NCBI GenBank assembly: GCA_937911745.1 | Contig: CALDPX010000059.1 | Coordinates: 159,968-223,967, forward strand | DNA from: an uncultured Alistipes sp. | Lineage (GTDB): Bacteria; Bacteroidota; Bacteroidia; Bacteroidales; Rikenellaceae | DNA: 64,000 nt | Reading direction: 5' to 3' | Part shown: positions 26,484 through 35,413 of the stretch, piece by piece | How positions within the stretch are numbered: position 1 is the first letter of the stretch | Layout: every line of letters begins with the position of its first letter | Notes under the pieces: model-generated | Databases searched by the model: none | What the model was told of the DNA's origin: nothing | The model's input: the letters and a program-made list of their open reading frames with translations, nothing else | Translations under genes and position numbers: made by a program

Positions 26484-27233
26484 ATGTATACAATTCGAAA
26501 GAAGATTTCGGTAGGTTTTATTGCGCTCTCGTTGGTTCTATTTTGTGCCATCATAATAAACATATTTGAAATCTCGCGTCTGCGCAGCAGCACCCAGGAG
26601 ATTATTGCCGAGGGTGCAGAGAACACTGAATACACATCTCGCATGTTGACTGCCCTGCAAAAACAAAACCGCGCAGTGCTCGATATGGTTCTAACAGACT
26701 CCGACACCTCTTCCACCGAATATCACGAAGGCGTTTACGAACTCAATTCGGCAATAGTGGAGGCGATGGAGAGGAATCCCAATAGTACACACCTTGCCGC
26801 CATATATGATGCCAACACACTATATCACAACATAGTAGAGCAGCACTCAGTGTCCCAAAACGAGAGTGACGATAGAGCGTGGTTTGTGGATTCGTACGTG
26901 GAGGCATACTATGCTCTCGATAGTGCCATAAAGAATTATATGTCCTCACCCAAAAACTCTGTGGCCATACGAATGTCGCGTTTGGAGAGCAATATCTACA
27001 AAACCATCACACCAAGCGTTCTTACCCTCTTGGTGGCTGTGCTTATTTTGTTGCTTTTCTATTTCTTCATAGACACCTACTACACAAAACCCGTAAAACG
27101 CATCTCGAAGGCATTGGACAATCATTTGAAAAACAAGATGCCCTATCAGGTTAACATTGAAGAAAAAAGCGAGCTCTCTTCGCTAAACGATAACATTGTG
27201 GAGATTATAAGCCACATCAAAAAACAACAATAA
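26484..27233 (+). CDS. Membrane sensor-like protein with 4HB and HAMP-like parts, no output domain
   Basis: 249 residues. A first membrane helix (about 10-28) is followed by a periplasmic helical domain of about 140 residues, like the four-helix-bundle ligand domains of chemoreceptors. A second helix (about 177-197) leads to about 50 cytoplasmic residues that resemble a HAMP linker (YTKPVKRISKALDNHL..., SELSSLNDNIVEI). The protein then ends; no kinase, methyl-accepting or cyclase domain follows. It is the first gene of a unit with trkH 15 bases downstream, suggesting a role in sensing or control of K+ uptake. This assignment is inference. Confidence 0.75.
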   Translation: MYTIRKKISVGFIALSLVLFCAIIINIFEISRLRSSTQEIIAEGAENTEYTSRMLTALQKQNRAVLDMVLTDSDTSSTEYHEGVYELNSAIVEAMERNPNSTHLAAIYDANTLYHNIVEQHSVSQNESDDRAWFVDSYVEAYYALDSAIKNYMSSPKNSVAIRMSRLESNIYKTITPSVLTLLVAVLILLLFYFFIDTYYTKPVKRISKALDNHLKNKMPYQVNIEEKSELSSLNDNIVEIISHIKKQQ

Positions 27234-27248
27234 CTCGGAGTATCCCCT

Positions 27249-28694
27249 ATGCGTCTGCAAGTAGTTTTTAGGTATATAGGAATGGTGCTACTCTTCGAGT
27301 CGGCATTTATGCTCCTCTCCGCCATTATTTCCTATGCCAACGGCATTGATGGTGGCTTTGTGCCATTGTTGTTATCATTCCTACTTACGGCACTACTTGG
27401 TAGTTTTCCGTTGATTTTTGTAGGTAAAAGCCAGCGCCTTAGTTCCAAAGAGAGCTATGCCATTGTGATTGGTGCCTGGCTCACTTCGTGCCTAGTCGGC
27501 ACTTTCCCATACCTTTTGTGGGGTGGCGAGTTCTCCATTGTAAACGCTTGGTTCGAGAGCGTTTCTGGTTTCACCACCACCGGTGCTTCTATTCTCAACA
27601 ACATTGAAGCCTTGCCCAAAGGTTTGCTTTTTTGGCGTTCACTAACCAACTGGCTCGGTGGTATAGGAGTGGTTATGTTTGCGCTTGTGATTATGCCTAT
27701 GATAGGACGTAGCCGTATGACGGTATCCAACTTGGAAATTTCATCTATGGCTCGTGACAACTACCGCTATACATCCTCTACCATCATCAAAATTCTGATG
27801 GGCGTATATTTGGGTATAACCATCGCCAATATCGCCTCTCTCAAACTTGCCGGTCTGAGTTGGTTCGATGCCATAAATCACGGACTTACCACCTGCTCTA
27901 CTGGTGGATTTAGCACCAAAAATGCCAGCATAGGTTACTTTGACAATGTATGGGTGGAAGTTATTACCATCTTTTTTATGTTTCTCAGTAGTTTGCACCT
28001 TGGCATAACCTACGCCACCCTTGCAGGACATCGAAACAACATATTCCGTAACGAGGGTTGCCGTTTCTATATTACAATAACGATTGTATTGTGCCTTATT
28101 ATGAGCCTCAATTTGTGGTCCTCTGGCACATATACTACCATTTGGCAATCACTACGACAAGGCATATTCCAAGGCGTATCCATAGTGACGAGTTCGGGTT
28201 TTGCCACCGCCGATACCAATCTTTGGACTCCTCTGTGTGTCTGCATACTCATCTACCTCTCTATGCAGGGTGGTATGGCGGGCTCCACGGCAGGTGGTCT
28301 TAAAAGTGACCGCATACTTATGGCGGGCAAGGTTATCAGGGCGCAAATCAAACAACAGCAACACCCGGGTGCCGTCATACGCATAAAGAACAATGGCGTG
28401 GTGCAAGACGCAAGTGTGGTCAATTTCGCCATTCTCTATATCGTCATCTATGTACTGATTATTTTGGTGGGTACGCTGATAAATACCGCTTGCGGACTCG
28501 ACACCCTAACAGGATTTACCGCCTCTGTAAGTTCTATGGGTAATATCGGACCAGGCTTTGGCGAGGTCGGCTCACTCAACAACTTCTCGGCAATGCCCGT
28601 TGTGGTCAAGATTGTCAGCACTTTGCAGATGCTTTTGGGACGTTTGGAAATTTTTGGTTTATTACATCTCTTTACAATGAAATGGTGGGTATAA
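27249..28694 (+). CDS. trkH: TrkH-family potassium uptake protein
   Basis: 481 residues. Four pore-loop motifs of the Trk/Ktr family are visible: FTTTGAS near 112, CSTGGFS near 218, SSGFATAD near 317 and SSMGNIGPG near 430. They form the selectivity filter with conserved Gly in each repeat. The membrane helices number about ten. TrkH needs the cytoplasmic NAD-binding TrkA, which is not in the window. The stop overlaps the start of the downstream SPOR-like gene by 13 bases. Confidence 0.93.
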   Translation: MRLQVVFRYIGMVLLFESAFMLLSAIISYANGIDGGFVPLLLSFLLTALLGSFPLIFVGKSQRLSSKESYAIVIGAWLTSCLVGTFPYLLWGGEFSIVNAWFESVSGFTTTGASILNNIEALPKGLLFWRSLTNWLGGIGVVMFALVIMPMIGRSRMTVSNLEISSMARDNYRYTSSTIIKILMGVYLGITIANIASLKLAGLSWFDAINHGLTTCSTGGFSTKNASIGYFDNVWVEVITIFFMFLSSLHLGITYATLAGHRNNIFRNEGCRFYITITIVLCLIMSLNLWSSGTYTTIWQSLRQGIFQGVSIVTSSGFATADTNLWTPLCVCILIYLSMQGGMAGSTAGGLKSDRILMAGKVIRAQIKQQQHPGAVIRIKNNGVVQDASVVNFAILYIVIYVLIILVGTLINTACGLDTLTGFTASVSSMGNIGPGFGEVGSLNNFSAMPVVVKIVSTLQMLLGRLEIFGLLHLFTMKWWV

Positions 28695-30262
28695 GAAGAG
28701 TCTTCATATCGTTGTTTTTGTGTGCGTTACCTCTTTGTGTAGTGGCGCAGAGCGAGCCCGATGGATTTATCGGTCGCCAACTCAACCAATTGTCTATTAG
28801 GGGCAAGGTGGTTTCCGAATCGATTCGCAGCGCACAGCAAGAGTTTCAACAACAGCCAAGCGACTCACTCTCGAAGGTCATCTACGAACTCGAAAGGCAG
28901 TTGGCAGCCATCGAGAATGCCATTGCAAGACTCAATGCTCAACAACAAGACGCAAAGAAAGAGGATGTTGCCTCGGAACAACCCACTACCATAGTTGAGC
29001 CCACCGAAACGGAGGTTATCCCCGAAGAGCCAACACCACAAGAGGAGGTTGTTGTAGAAGAACAACCACAACCACAGCCACAACCACAACCCGAAACACA
29101 AGAGCCTCAGAACGCGATTGTTATCAGCGAAGAATTAAAGTCTTTATTTAACACCGCATCGCGCCGCTATGCGCTGATTGAGGGCGAGATTGCGGGGCTT
29201 GTTGAAGAGTATGGGAAGGTTTACAACAGCATCCTTGCAAGCCTCAAAGGCTACGAGGACGCCACATCACTCAACACTCTCAACGCCCATTACAAAGAGT
29301 ACCTTGCGGCAGTGGAGCGTAGCGGGCGAATTGCCGATTCGATAGTGCTGCGTAGTGACCTTATGCTCACCAGTAAGGCTAATTCCTACCTCGGTTTTGC
29401 CGACTCGTTGGGTATCGACACCCTGAGGGCTCACTACACCACCCTTGTTGAGCAATCCGAAGCGACTATGAGCGAGAAGTTGGCTGGCAGATGTACAGAC
29501 ATCGACCTTGCGATGTACCCTCATCGTCTGCGCAATACGCTGCACTTGGAAGCACTGCTTGCACAGCACTTGGCACCCGAGGTTGCCGACTCACTTATGG
29601 CTCGCGCGGAGAGTTTCGACACGACCTTCACACTCTTTTCGCCCTATGGCACACCCAAACGCTCCAATGTGGAGTTCAAAGGTGTAACCATTAATAAGAA
29701 AGCAAAAGAAAAAGCCGTATCGTCACTCCCAACCATCAAGATACCATCCGAGGGCGAACTGTACTCCATAACGGTTGCAAACTACGCTTCCCTACCCCCT
29801 TCGACAAAGGTTTTTAGGGGCGCAACACCTCTCCTGCGCGAACGCCGTGAAGACGGTCGTACCTACATTTACATAGGACTCTACCCCACTGCCCGCAGTG
29901 CACAAGACGACATTGCACTGTTGCGTAAAGTGGGCTTTAAGCAGCCCGAACTTGTGATGTGGCGCGATGGTATCCGCAGGGACGACTTTGTAGATAGAAA
30001 CTCTGCGCCCACAACACCCAAAGTGGCAATGTGGCGTGTGGAGATTAGTGGAGCAACGACCGTACTGCCCACCGAGGTACTCGGAGCGATACGCGAGAAG
30101 GCTCCCCGCAAGGAGATTTCCAAGTTCAACGCCACAGACGGCTCATTGCTCTATACTGTCGGCATTTTCACCAAGGAGAGCGAGGCAGAAGCCGTTGCGA
30201 CCGCCATCCGCCAAACCACCGACTCACTCTCAGTCGAGGTCGTACAAGTGGGCAAAAAATAG
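28682..30262 (+). CDS. Exported protein with coiled coil, proline/glutamine repeats and two SPOR-like domains
   Basis: 526 residues. A signal peptide (VFISLFLCALPLCVVAQ) is followed by a helical segment, a Pro/Glu/Gln-rich linker with PQPQPQPQP near residue 135, and a long helical central domain (about 150-330). The C-terminal 170 residues contain two modules that resemble SPOR or related repeat folds (ELYSITVANYAS...TYIYIGLYPTARSAQDD and AMWRVEISGA...LLYTVGIFTKESEAEA), each with the hydrophobic-aromatic-Gly strand and a helix. SPOR domains bind denuded peptidoglycan at division sites. Its overlap with trkH suggests cotranscription, for reasons that are not clear. Confidence 0.75.
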   Translation: MVGIRRVFISLFLCALPLCVVAQSEPDGFIGRQLNQLSIRGKVVSESIRSAQQEFQQQPSDSLSKVIYELERQLAAIENAIARLNAQQQDAKKEDVASEQPTTIVEPTETEVIPEEPTPQEEVVVEEQPQPQPQPQPETQEPQNAIVISEELKSLFNTASRRYALIEGEIAGLVEEYGKVYNSILASLKGYEDATSLNTLNAHYKEYLAAVERSGRIADSIVLRSDLMLTSKANSYLGFADSLGIDTLRAHYTTLVEQSEATMSEKLAGRCTDIDLAMYPHRLRNTLHLEALLAQHLAPEVADSLMARAESFDTTFTLFSPYGTPKRSNVEFKGVTINKKAKEKAVSSLPTIKIPSEGELYSITVANYASLPPSTKVFRGATPLLRERREDGRTYIYIGLYPTARSAQDDIALLRKVGFKQPELVMWRDGIRRDDFVDRNSAPTTPKVAMWRVEISGATTVLPTEVLGAIREKAPRKEISKFNATDGSLLYTVGIFTKESEAEAVATAIRQTTDSLSVEVVQVGKK

Positions 30263-30398
30263 CATCAACACCTGCTGATTTCTCTAATAAGGGCAACTTC
30301 GATTTGCCCTATCCGCCTTGCCACAACTGCCACAAAGTCGCAGGTATTAAAAAAGATACCCGTGAGAAATATAAGTAGCAAGAAGGTTTGGGCGATTG

Positions 30399-30794
30399 TT
30401 AATCGTTGGTAAGCAAGTCGCCACCATTTACAAGCACCTTGGCAATGGAGACAAACCAAGCTGCTTTTGTTAAGCCGGTGTCGGGAACAGTGTCCAGAAT
30501 CGCAAACAACTCATCCCACTCTTCGTCAGTGAGCATCCAAGTAATCTCTTTGAAATGCAATTTCTTGTCCCCATGCTGTACATAACACTCTCTGCGGTCG
30601 TATTTGTCGGTCTGTGTCCTTATTTTCAACTCTTCGATGGGGGCAGAAATCATATTTCCATTTTTAACCCTAATGGTCACAACGTCATCCTCAATTGTAA
30701 AATCCTCCAAAATCCAACTTTTGGGGTTTGACCAATAGGCTTGAAGAAGTTTCTCCCACCATTTAAGTTCGCGTGTTTTGTAAATCTTTTTCAT
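30399..30794 (-). CDS. Hypothetical protein, 131 residues
   Basis: I do not recognise the family. It has no signal peptide or membrane helix. The sequence mixes short beta strands (ILEDFTIEDDVVTIRVKNG, ECYVQHGDKKLHFKEI) with acidic helices (MLTDEEWDELFAIL). The strand-rich N-terminal half and the helix at the end would fit a small soluble domain similar in size to a pleckstrin-like or YopX-like fold, but that is a guess. It lies 20 bases downstream of the lipoprotein gene and probably shares its transcript. Confidence 0.65.
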   Translation of the reverse strand: MKKIYKTRELKWWEKLLQAYWSNPKSWILEDFTIEDDVVTIRVKNGNMISAPIEELKIRTQTDKYDRRECYVQHGDKKLHFKEITWMLTDEEWDELFAILDTVPDTGLTKAAWFVSIAKVLVNGGDLLTND

Positions 30795-30814
30795 ATTGTC
30801 AGTAGATATTTTGA

Positions 30815-31597
30815 TTAGTAAATGGCATAGTACATATCACTTTGCATCTCCTGCTCCAATTCTACAATGGAGTCGCCTGCATACAACTGCTTGATTTGAA
30901 ATCCGGCGTCTTCATCCTCCTCTACATAGCGGAGCAGGACATAAAAATATCCGTCAATTTCGTAAGTCACATAATAGCCCGTGCAAGATTGGGTGGTGGC
31001 GTAGTCACAAAACTCCCAATCCTTCACACTCACATACTCCTCCGCATCTGCATAGATGTAGTCTACATACGCTCTGCCGACCGCCTCATACACAGCCTTA
31101 CACTCTTCTTTGTTTACAAATGTGTATGCGTCTAAAATATTTTTGTTTTTATCTTGATTAGATGATTGACTACTCATCTCAACAAGTCTATAAGCATCTT
31201 CCATCGTCTCGGGTCTGTAATAGGAAAGAACCGTTGTCCAAGGTAACAAAGGAGCATTGTCAAAAGAGAAAATATTTGTCCTGTTCAAATCCCATTCGTA
31301 AAGATTGCCATAGTGGTGCGATGCTTCCCACTCCAATAACACTCTCCACGGATTCGCCATATAGGTGCCCTCTTCTCCGTATAGTTTAACGGGGCAATAG
31401 TCAGAGCGTAGTTGGGAGATGGTTTCTTCGGCAAGAATCTGCCTAATGAAACTATTTTTCAAGTCGTACATAACATCGTTGTCGATGTTATTCATCATTA
31501 CCCAAGCTTTGAGTTGAGGGGTGTCGGCATTGGGTTCCATACCACACGAGCAGAGAAACAGGCTCAGCAGTAAAACTAAAAGTTTAGAGTTTTTCAT
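30815..31597 (-). CDS. Lipoprotein of unknown function
   Basis: 260 residues from ATG 31597; an earlier in-frame ATG would add 11 polar residues before the signal. The signal peptide KLLVLLLSLFLCSCG ends in a lipobox with Cys at about residue 18. The mature protein is rich in acidic and aromatic residues (WEASHHYGNLYEWDLN, YYVTYEIDGYFYVLL), lacks known domains, and carries a few Cys. Acidic residues after the Cys do not form a clear surface export signal. It lies 80 bases downstream of the rod-like inverted repeat, which may be its leader. Confidence 0.7.
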   Translation of the reverse strand: MKNSKLLVLLLSLFLCSCGMEPNADTPQLKAWVMMNNIDNDVMYDLKNSFIRQILAEETISQLRSDYCPVKLYGEEGTYMANPWRVLLEWEASHHYGNLYEWDLNRTNIFSFDNAPLLPWTTVLSYYRPETMEDAYRLVEMSSQSSNQDKNKNILDAYTFVNKEECKAVYEAVGRAYVDYIYADAEEYVSVKDWEFCDYATTQSCTGYYVTYEIDGYFYVLLRYVEEDEDAGFQIKQLYAGDSIVELEQEMQSDMYYAIY

Positions 31598-31677
31598 TGG
31601 GTTGTGTTTGTTTTGCCCACCAACTCCCAATGTGCGATTATTATAAATAAAGAAAGTGTGGAGTTGATCAGTCTATC

Positions 31678-31830
31678 TGCGTAGAGGTTCTGGAATACCT
31701 ATGGAACAAATAAACATACCCCACACTCGTATCGTTGAGTATGGGGCAGAACACCCCAAAAAACATACAATACGGAGTGACGAGTGTGATGCTTTCCTTG
31801 TTCCATTGAAATTTTCCAGATTTCTACGCA
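31678..31830 (-). ncRNA. Candidate structured RNA, 153-base rod-like inverted repeat (strand uncertain)
   Basis: The outer arms 31678-31709 and 31798-31830 pair over about 32 positions with a few mismatches (shared blocks TGCGTAG, TCTGGAA, ATGGAACAA). Inside them CACACTCGT (31722-31730) pairs with ACGAGTGTG (31780-31788), and near the tip GGGG/CCCC (31743-31757) closes a 7-base loop. The result is a rod with an internal bubble, a shape shared with 6S RNA, although I cannot show homology. A -7 box at 31898-31905 would read it on the minus strand. It could instead be a leader of the lipoprotein gene or an old palindromic mobile element. The surrounding 426-base gap (31598-32023) contains no other gene that I can support. 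Confidence 0.4.
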
Positions 31831-31867
31831 AGGATAAAAGCTAATACACTTTCATCAAAAATATATG

Positions 31868-31880
31868 GTGCCGAAGGCAC
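31868..31880 (-). other. Short hairpin followed by a U-rich stretch
   Basis: GTGCC-TTC-GGCAC on the minus strand is followed by CATATATTTTTG. It may be a weak terminator or a 5' hairpin of the transcript starting near 31891. Confidence 0.4.
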
Positions 31881-31897
31881 AAAGTCCTACGACACCA

Positions 31898-31905
31898 CAA
31901 ATATA
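31898..31905 (-). promoter_or_regulatory. -7 box upstream of the rod-like element
   Basis: TATATTTG on the minus strand matches TAnnTTTG. A TTG lies 22 bases upstream (31930-31928). It would start transcription near 31891. Confidence 0.45.
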
Positions 31906-31961
31906 AGAAAACTTTTCGCAAAACGAGCAACACAATTGTGGAACATTGCTCCGGCACAAAC

Positions 31962-31997
31962 AAAAATCCCTCTTATATATCTGCAAGAGGGATTTTT
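31962..31997. terminator. Terminator after the GH26-like gene
   Basis: A perfect 13-bp stem (31962-31974 with 31985-31997), 10-base loop and A/T ends on both sides, 27 bases past the GH26-like stop codon. It separates that gene from the rod-like element. Confidence 0.8.
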
Positions 31998-32023
31998 CAA
32001 GAGGCAGAGTTATTATCCCTACC

Positions 32024-33397
32024 TTACTTCTCAAAATTCGGCAATTCATCACGCGAGATGACTCTTTCGTCCGCAAATGCGGCACTCCACCACTCCGCCG
32101 AGGCTGCTTGATGCACATAATCATCACTGCCGTCATTTGCGTTATCGTAGGCGCTCACAAAAGCCCCCCACATTGCACCCGCATCCAACTGTTGACCAAT
32201 CGGAGCTGTCTTCTGCAAATCGCTGACTAACAGTATTTTGTTTGGAAACCAATACTTCATATTTTCCCAACTACCAAAACACGTATCAGCATAGTATTTA
32301 TTGTGTAGTTCTCCCCCAACCATATCGACATATTCATTGCCGGGATAGTATTCCACATCATCTCCCACCAATGTCCATATCCAAATGAGATTTCTCACTC
32401 CACGACTCTCGAAGTAGTCGAACATAGCACGCCACAATTGCCTATACTTTTTACCACCTTCACGTTCCCACCAATAATATGGCTCGTTGGTACTATGAGT
32501 AATATGGGGGATAGGACGCCACAGCACCACAATGCCTTTTTGCTGCAAGAGGAGTAGAATATCTGCCATCTCCTCAAAATCGCGTTGCATCACTTGGCTC
32601 TCCCAACTACCCTCTTTGAGCATATTGTCGACACTAAGGGTTGTATCTTCGTTATTGAAAGTGCACGCACTACTCCCCTCTCGCTTGGGTACCATCCACA
32701 GCCACGTTGCAGCGACCAAGCCTCCCGACTGCCACCAATCCTCCACCATTGATGTGTCGGTGTAGTTCATTGAAGCCGAGGGCGAAGCATAGAGATAGCG
32801 ATAGTCAAACGATGCAATAGCGGGGTATTTTCCCGTCTTGCGATAGACCCAATCGCAATCATTTGCATTCCATTTGGGACTAAAAGAAGCACCCGACAGG
32901 GTAGTATGTCCATTCGATCTCCACAAATAATCATATATGGACCTTGCGGCAGATAATGCGTTGTCCGTAACCAAATTGTAGTTCGGCGCAAATGATGGGG
33001 TATATGGTTTTTCGTCAGTAATAAAACTTATGACACGCTCAATATTTTCTCCTCCTGTAAGTTTGTCCTTTACTGCGCCTGCTCCCACAGTCAACCTATA
33101 CGTCGTGGAGTATTGCAATCCCTCATATAGGTCAATGGTCAGCACATTATTCCCGACGGACACATCCATTGGCGCACTTGGTTCCAATGATACGCCACCC
33201 ACGTCACCTTTTCGAATGGCTCTGTCAAAAACAATGAGTACCTTTTGTGGAGTAGCCGCAACATCAATAGCCCCATTCACAATGGATTGTGAAATGATAA
33301 TCGGCGACTCCTTTTCGAGCACATCTTCGCTACCGCCGCAACTGGCAAGTAGTAGCAACGATAGGAATGATATAAGTATGGAACATTTGTGCATCAT
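32024..33397 (-). CDS. GH26 mannanase-like lipoprotein with apparently lost catalytic residues
   Basis: 457 residues. A lipoprotein signal ends at Cys20 (LLLLASC). Residues about 32-128 form a bacterial Ig-like domain (Big_5; SPIIISQS...FITDE). From about 135 to the end the sequence follows family GH26 endo-beta-mannanases: IWIWTLVGDD, YYPGNEYVDMVG and the C-terminal VISRDELPNF match the family. The active-site motifs do not: WHW is WLW (232-234), the acid/base HE after WRP-x is PH (297-298, in WRPIPH), and the nucleophile region SEFG/SECG is SDLQ (392-395). It may bind mannan without cleaving it, or have a changed mechanism. No SusC/SusD pair is nearby. Confidence 0.8.
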   Translation of the reverse strand: MMHKCSILISFLSLLLLASCGGSEDVLEKESPIIISQSIVNGAIDVAATPQKVLIVFDRAIRKGDVGGVSLEPSAPMDVSVGNNVLTIDLYEGLQYSTTYRLTVGAGAVKDKLTGGENIERVISFITDEKPYTPSFAPNYNLVTDNALSAARSIYDYLWRSNGHTTLSGASFSPKWNANDCDWVYRKTGKYPAIASFDYRYLYASPSASMNYTDTSMVEDWWQSGGLVAATWLWMVPKREGSSACTFNNEDTTLSVDNMLKEGSWESQVMQRDFEEMADILLLLQQKGIVVLWRPIPHITHSTNEPYYWWEREGGKKYRQLWRAMFDYFESRGVRNLIWIWTLVGDDVEYYPGNEYVDMVGGELHNKYYADTCFGSWENMKYWFPNKILLVSDLQKTAPIGQQLDAGAMWGAFVSAYDNANDGSDDYVHQAASAEWWSAAFADERVISRDELPNFEK

Positions 33398-33420
33398 ACC
33401 AATGACAAAAAGTCACTACT

Positions 33421-35208
33421 CTAATCCATTTTAAGCACCGCCAAGAATGCCGACTGTGGCACCTGTACGTTACCAATCTGGCGCATACGTTTCTTACCTT
33501 TCTTCTGTTTTTCCAATAGTTTGCGTTTACGCGAAATATCGCCACCATAACACTTGGCAGTCACATCCTTGCGTACCTGGCGCACCGTCTCACGAGCGAT
33601 GATTTTCGCACCAATAGCTGCCTGAATAGCAATATCGAACTGTTGGCGTGGGATGAGTTCTTTGAGTTTTTCGCACATCTTCCTACCGAAGTCGTAGGCG
33701 TGGTCGGTAAAGATGAGCGAAGAGAGCGCATCCACAGGCTCGCCATTGAGCAGAATATCGAGTTTCGAGAGGCGACTCTCGCGGTATCCAATCTGGTGAT
33801 AGTCAAACGAGGCGTAACCGCGCGAAATACTCTTCAATTTATCGTAGAAGTCAAAGACAATCTCCGAGAGAGGCATATCGAAGTTAATCTCTACCCTCTC
33901 AGGACCCAAAAATACCTGATTTACAAGCGTTCCGCGCTTGTCGATGCAGAGTTTAATGACCGCACCGAGGTAGTCTGTTTTGGTGATTATCTGTGCACGG
34001 ATATAGGGTTCCTCAATTTTATCCACCATAGTCAAATCGGGCAGACCCGAAGGGTTGTGAACATCCACAACCTCGCCCTTTTTGGTCGTAACCTTGAACG
34101 ACACGTTAGGAACGGTAGTGATAACGTCCATATCGAACTCACGGTAGAGCCTCTCCTGAACAATCTCCATATGCAACAATCCGAGGAAGCCGCAACGGAA
34201 ACCGAAGCCAAGCGCAAGCGAACTCTCGGGCTCAAACGTGAGCGAGGCATCGTTGAGTTGGAGTTTTTCGAGCGAAGCTCTTAGGTCCTCATACTCGCTT
34301 GCATCTACGGGATAGACGCCCGCAAAGACCATCGGCTTAACATCCTCGAAACCAGCAACTCCCTCAGTGCAAGGATTTTCAACGTGAGTAATGGTATCAC
34401 CCACCTTAACATCCTTCGAGGCTTTAATACCCGACATAATATAGCCCACGTTTCCGGCCTTAATCTCGTCCTGCTGTACGAATTTAAGTTTCAGCACGCC
34501 AATCTCGTCAGCATCGTATTCCGAGCCCGTATTGAAGAATTTTACCCTATCGCCCTTGCGAATTGTGCCGTTCATCACACGGAAGTAGCCTATGATGCCA
34601 CGATAAGAGTTAAATACCGAGTCGAAAATCAGTGCCTGCAAGGGAGCATTCTCATCTCCTTTTGGGGCGGGAACCCTCTCCACAATAGCATCGAGAATGG
34701 CCTCAATACCCACACCTGTACGAGCCGAGGCGCACAAGATTTCGCTTTCATCACATCCCAGCAGTTCCACAATCTGGTCCTTTACCTCGTCTACCATTGC
34801 CGACTCCATATCAATCTTATTGATAACGGGAATAATCTCCAAGTCGTGTTCGAGTGCAAGATAGAGGTTCGAGATAGTTTGTGCCTGAATACCCTGAGAA
34901 GCATCCACTACAAGCAGTGCACCCTCGCACGAGGCAATAGCACGCGACACCTCGTAGGAAAAGTCAACGTGTCCGGGAGTGTCAATGAGATTGAGCGTAT
35001 AGACCTCGCCACACTTTTCGTACTGCATCTGAATGGCGTGCGACTTGATGGTAATACCCTTCTCGCGTTCGAGGTCCATATCATCAAGTACCTGGTTTTG
35101 CAACTCTCTTTCGGAGAGCGTTCCTGTTTCTTCAAGGAGTCTATCTGCCAGAGTGCTTTTACCGTGGTCGATGTGTGCGATGATGCAAAAGTTGCGTATA
35201 TTTTTCAT
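33421..35208 (-). CDS. lepA: Elongation factor 4
   Basis: 595 residues, usual length. The GTPase domain has AHIDHGKSTLADRLL (P-loop), the DTPGHVDF motif and NKIDM. The C-terminal domain specific to LepA ends with KCYGGDISRKRKLLEKQKKGKKRMRQ (quoted in part as YGGDISRKRKLLEKQ), which contacts the ribosomal tRNA site. EF4 acts on translating or assembling ribosomes. It is transcribed alone from a promoter at 35236-35265. Confidence 0.97.
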   Translation of the reverse strand: MKNIRNFCIIAHIDHGKSTLADRLLEETGTLSERELQNQVLDDMDLEREKGITIKSHAIQMQYEKCGEVYTLNLIDTPGHVDFSYEVSRAIASCEGALLVVDASQGIQAQTISNLYLALEHDLEIIPVINKIDMESAMVDEVKDQIVELLGCDESEILCASARTGVGIEAILDAIVERVPAPKGDENAPLQALIFDSVFNSYRGIIGYFRVMNGTIRKGDRVKFFNTGSEYDADEIGVLKLKFVQQDEIKAGNVGYIMSGIKASKDVKVGDTITHVENPCTEGVAGFEDVKPMVFAGVYPVDASEYEDLRASLEKLQLNDASLTFEPESSLALGFGFRCGFLGLLHMEIVQERLYREFDMDVITTVPNVSFKVTTKKGEVVDVHNPSGLPDLTMVDKIEEPYIRAQIITKTDYLGAVIKLCIDKRGTLVNQVFLGPERVEINFDMPLSEIVFDFYDKLKSISRGYASFDYHQIGYRESRLSKLDILLNGEPVDALSSLIFTDHAYDFGRKMCEKLKELIPRQQFDIAIQAAIGAKIIARETVRQVRKDVTAKCYGGDISRKRKLLEKQKKGKKRMRQIGNVQVPQSAFLAVLKMD

Positions 35209-35235
35209 TCTTTTCTTCTATAATATATATGGGTG

Positions 35236-35265
35236 CAAATGTACATATTTTCTTACAATTTCAAA
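35236..35265 (-). promoter_or_regulatory. Promoter for lepA
   Basis: On the minus strand TTTG (35265-35262), 18 bases, then TACATTTG (35243-35236). The ATG is 28 bases downstream of the -7 box. Confidence 0.6.
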
Positions 35266-35331
35266 AGAGATGTCCTATATGACTAAATTTTTTCATTATT
35301 ACTCTCCAAGCGGAAAATTTGTAAATAAATT

Positions 35332-35363
35332 TTTGCAAAATTGACAATAATGCTTTATATTTG
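35332..35363 (+). promoter_or_regulatory. Promoter for the ACT-like gene
   Basis: TTTG (35332-35335), 20 bases, then TATATTTG (35356-35363): a full consensus match. Transcription would start near 35368, which excludes the earlier in-frame ATG at 35363 and supports ATG 35414. Confidence 0.7.
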
Positions 35364-35413
35364 TGTCACAAATAAAACCACAAGTCAAATTTTTACACAA
35401 ATTACCACAAGAG

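Noticed and set aside
31678..31830. Identification of the rod-like element as SRP RNA, RNase P RNA or tmRNA
   Set aside because: The SRP loop motif, the RNase P core GAGGAAAGTCC and a tmRNA tag reading frame are all absent.
31855..32136. 93-codon minus frame in the gap below the GH26-like gene
   Set aside because: It overlaps the end of the GH26-like gene, the terminator and a promoter box, and has no signal or domain.
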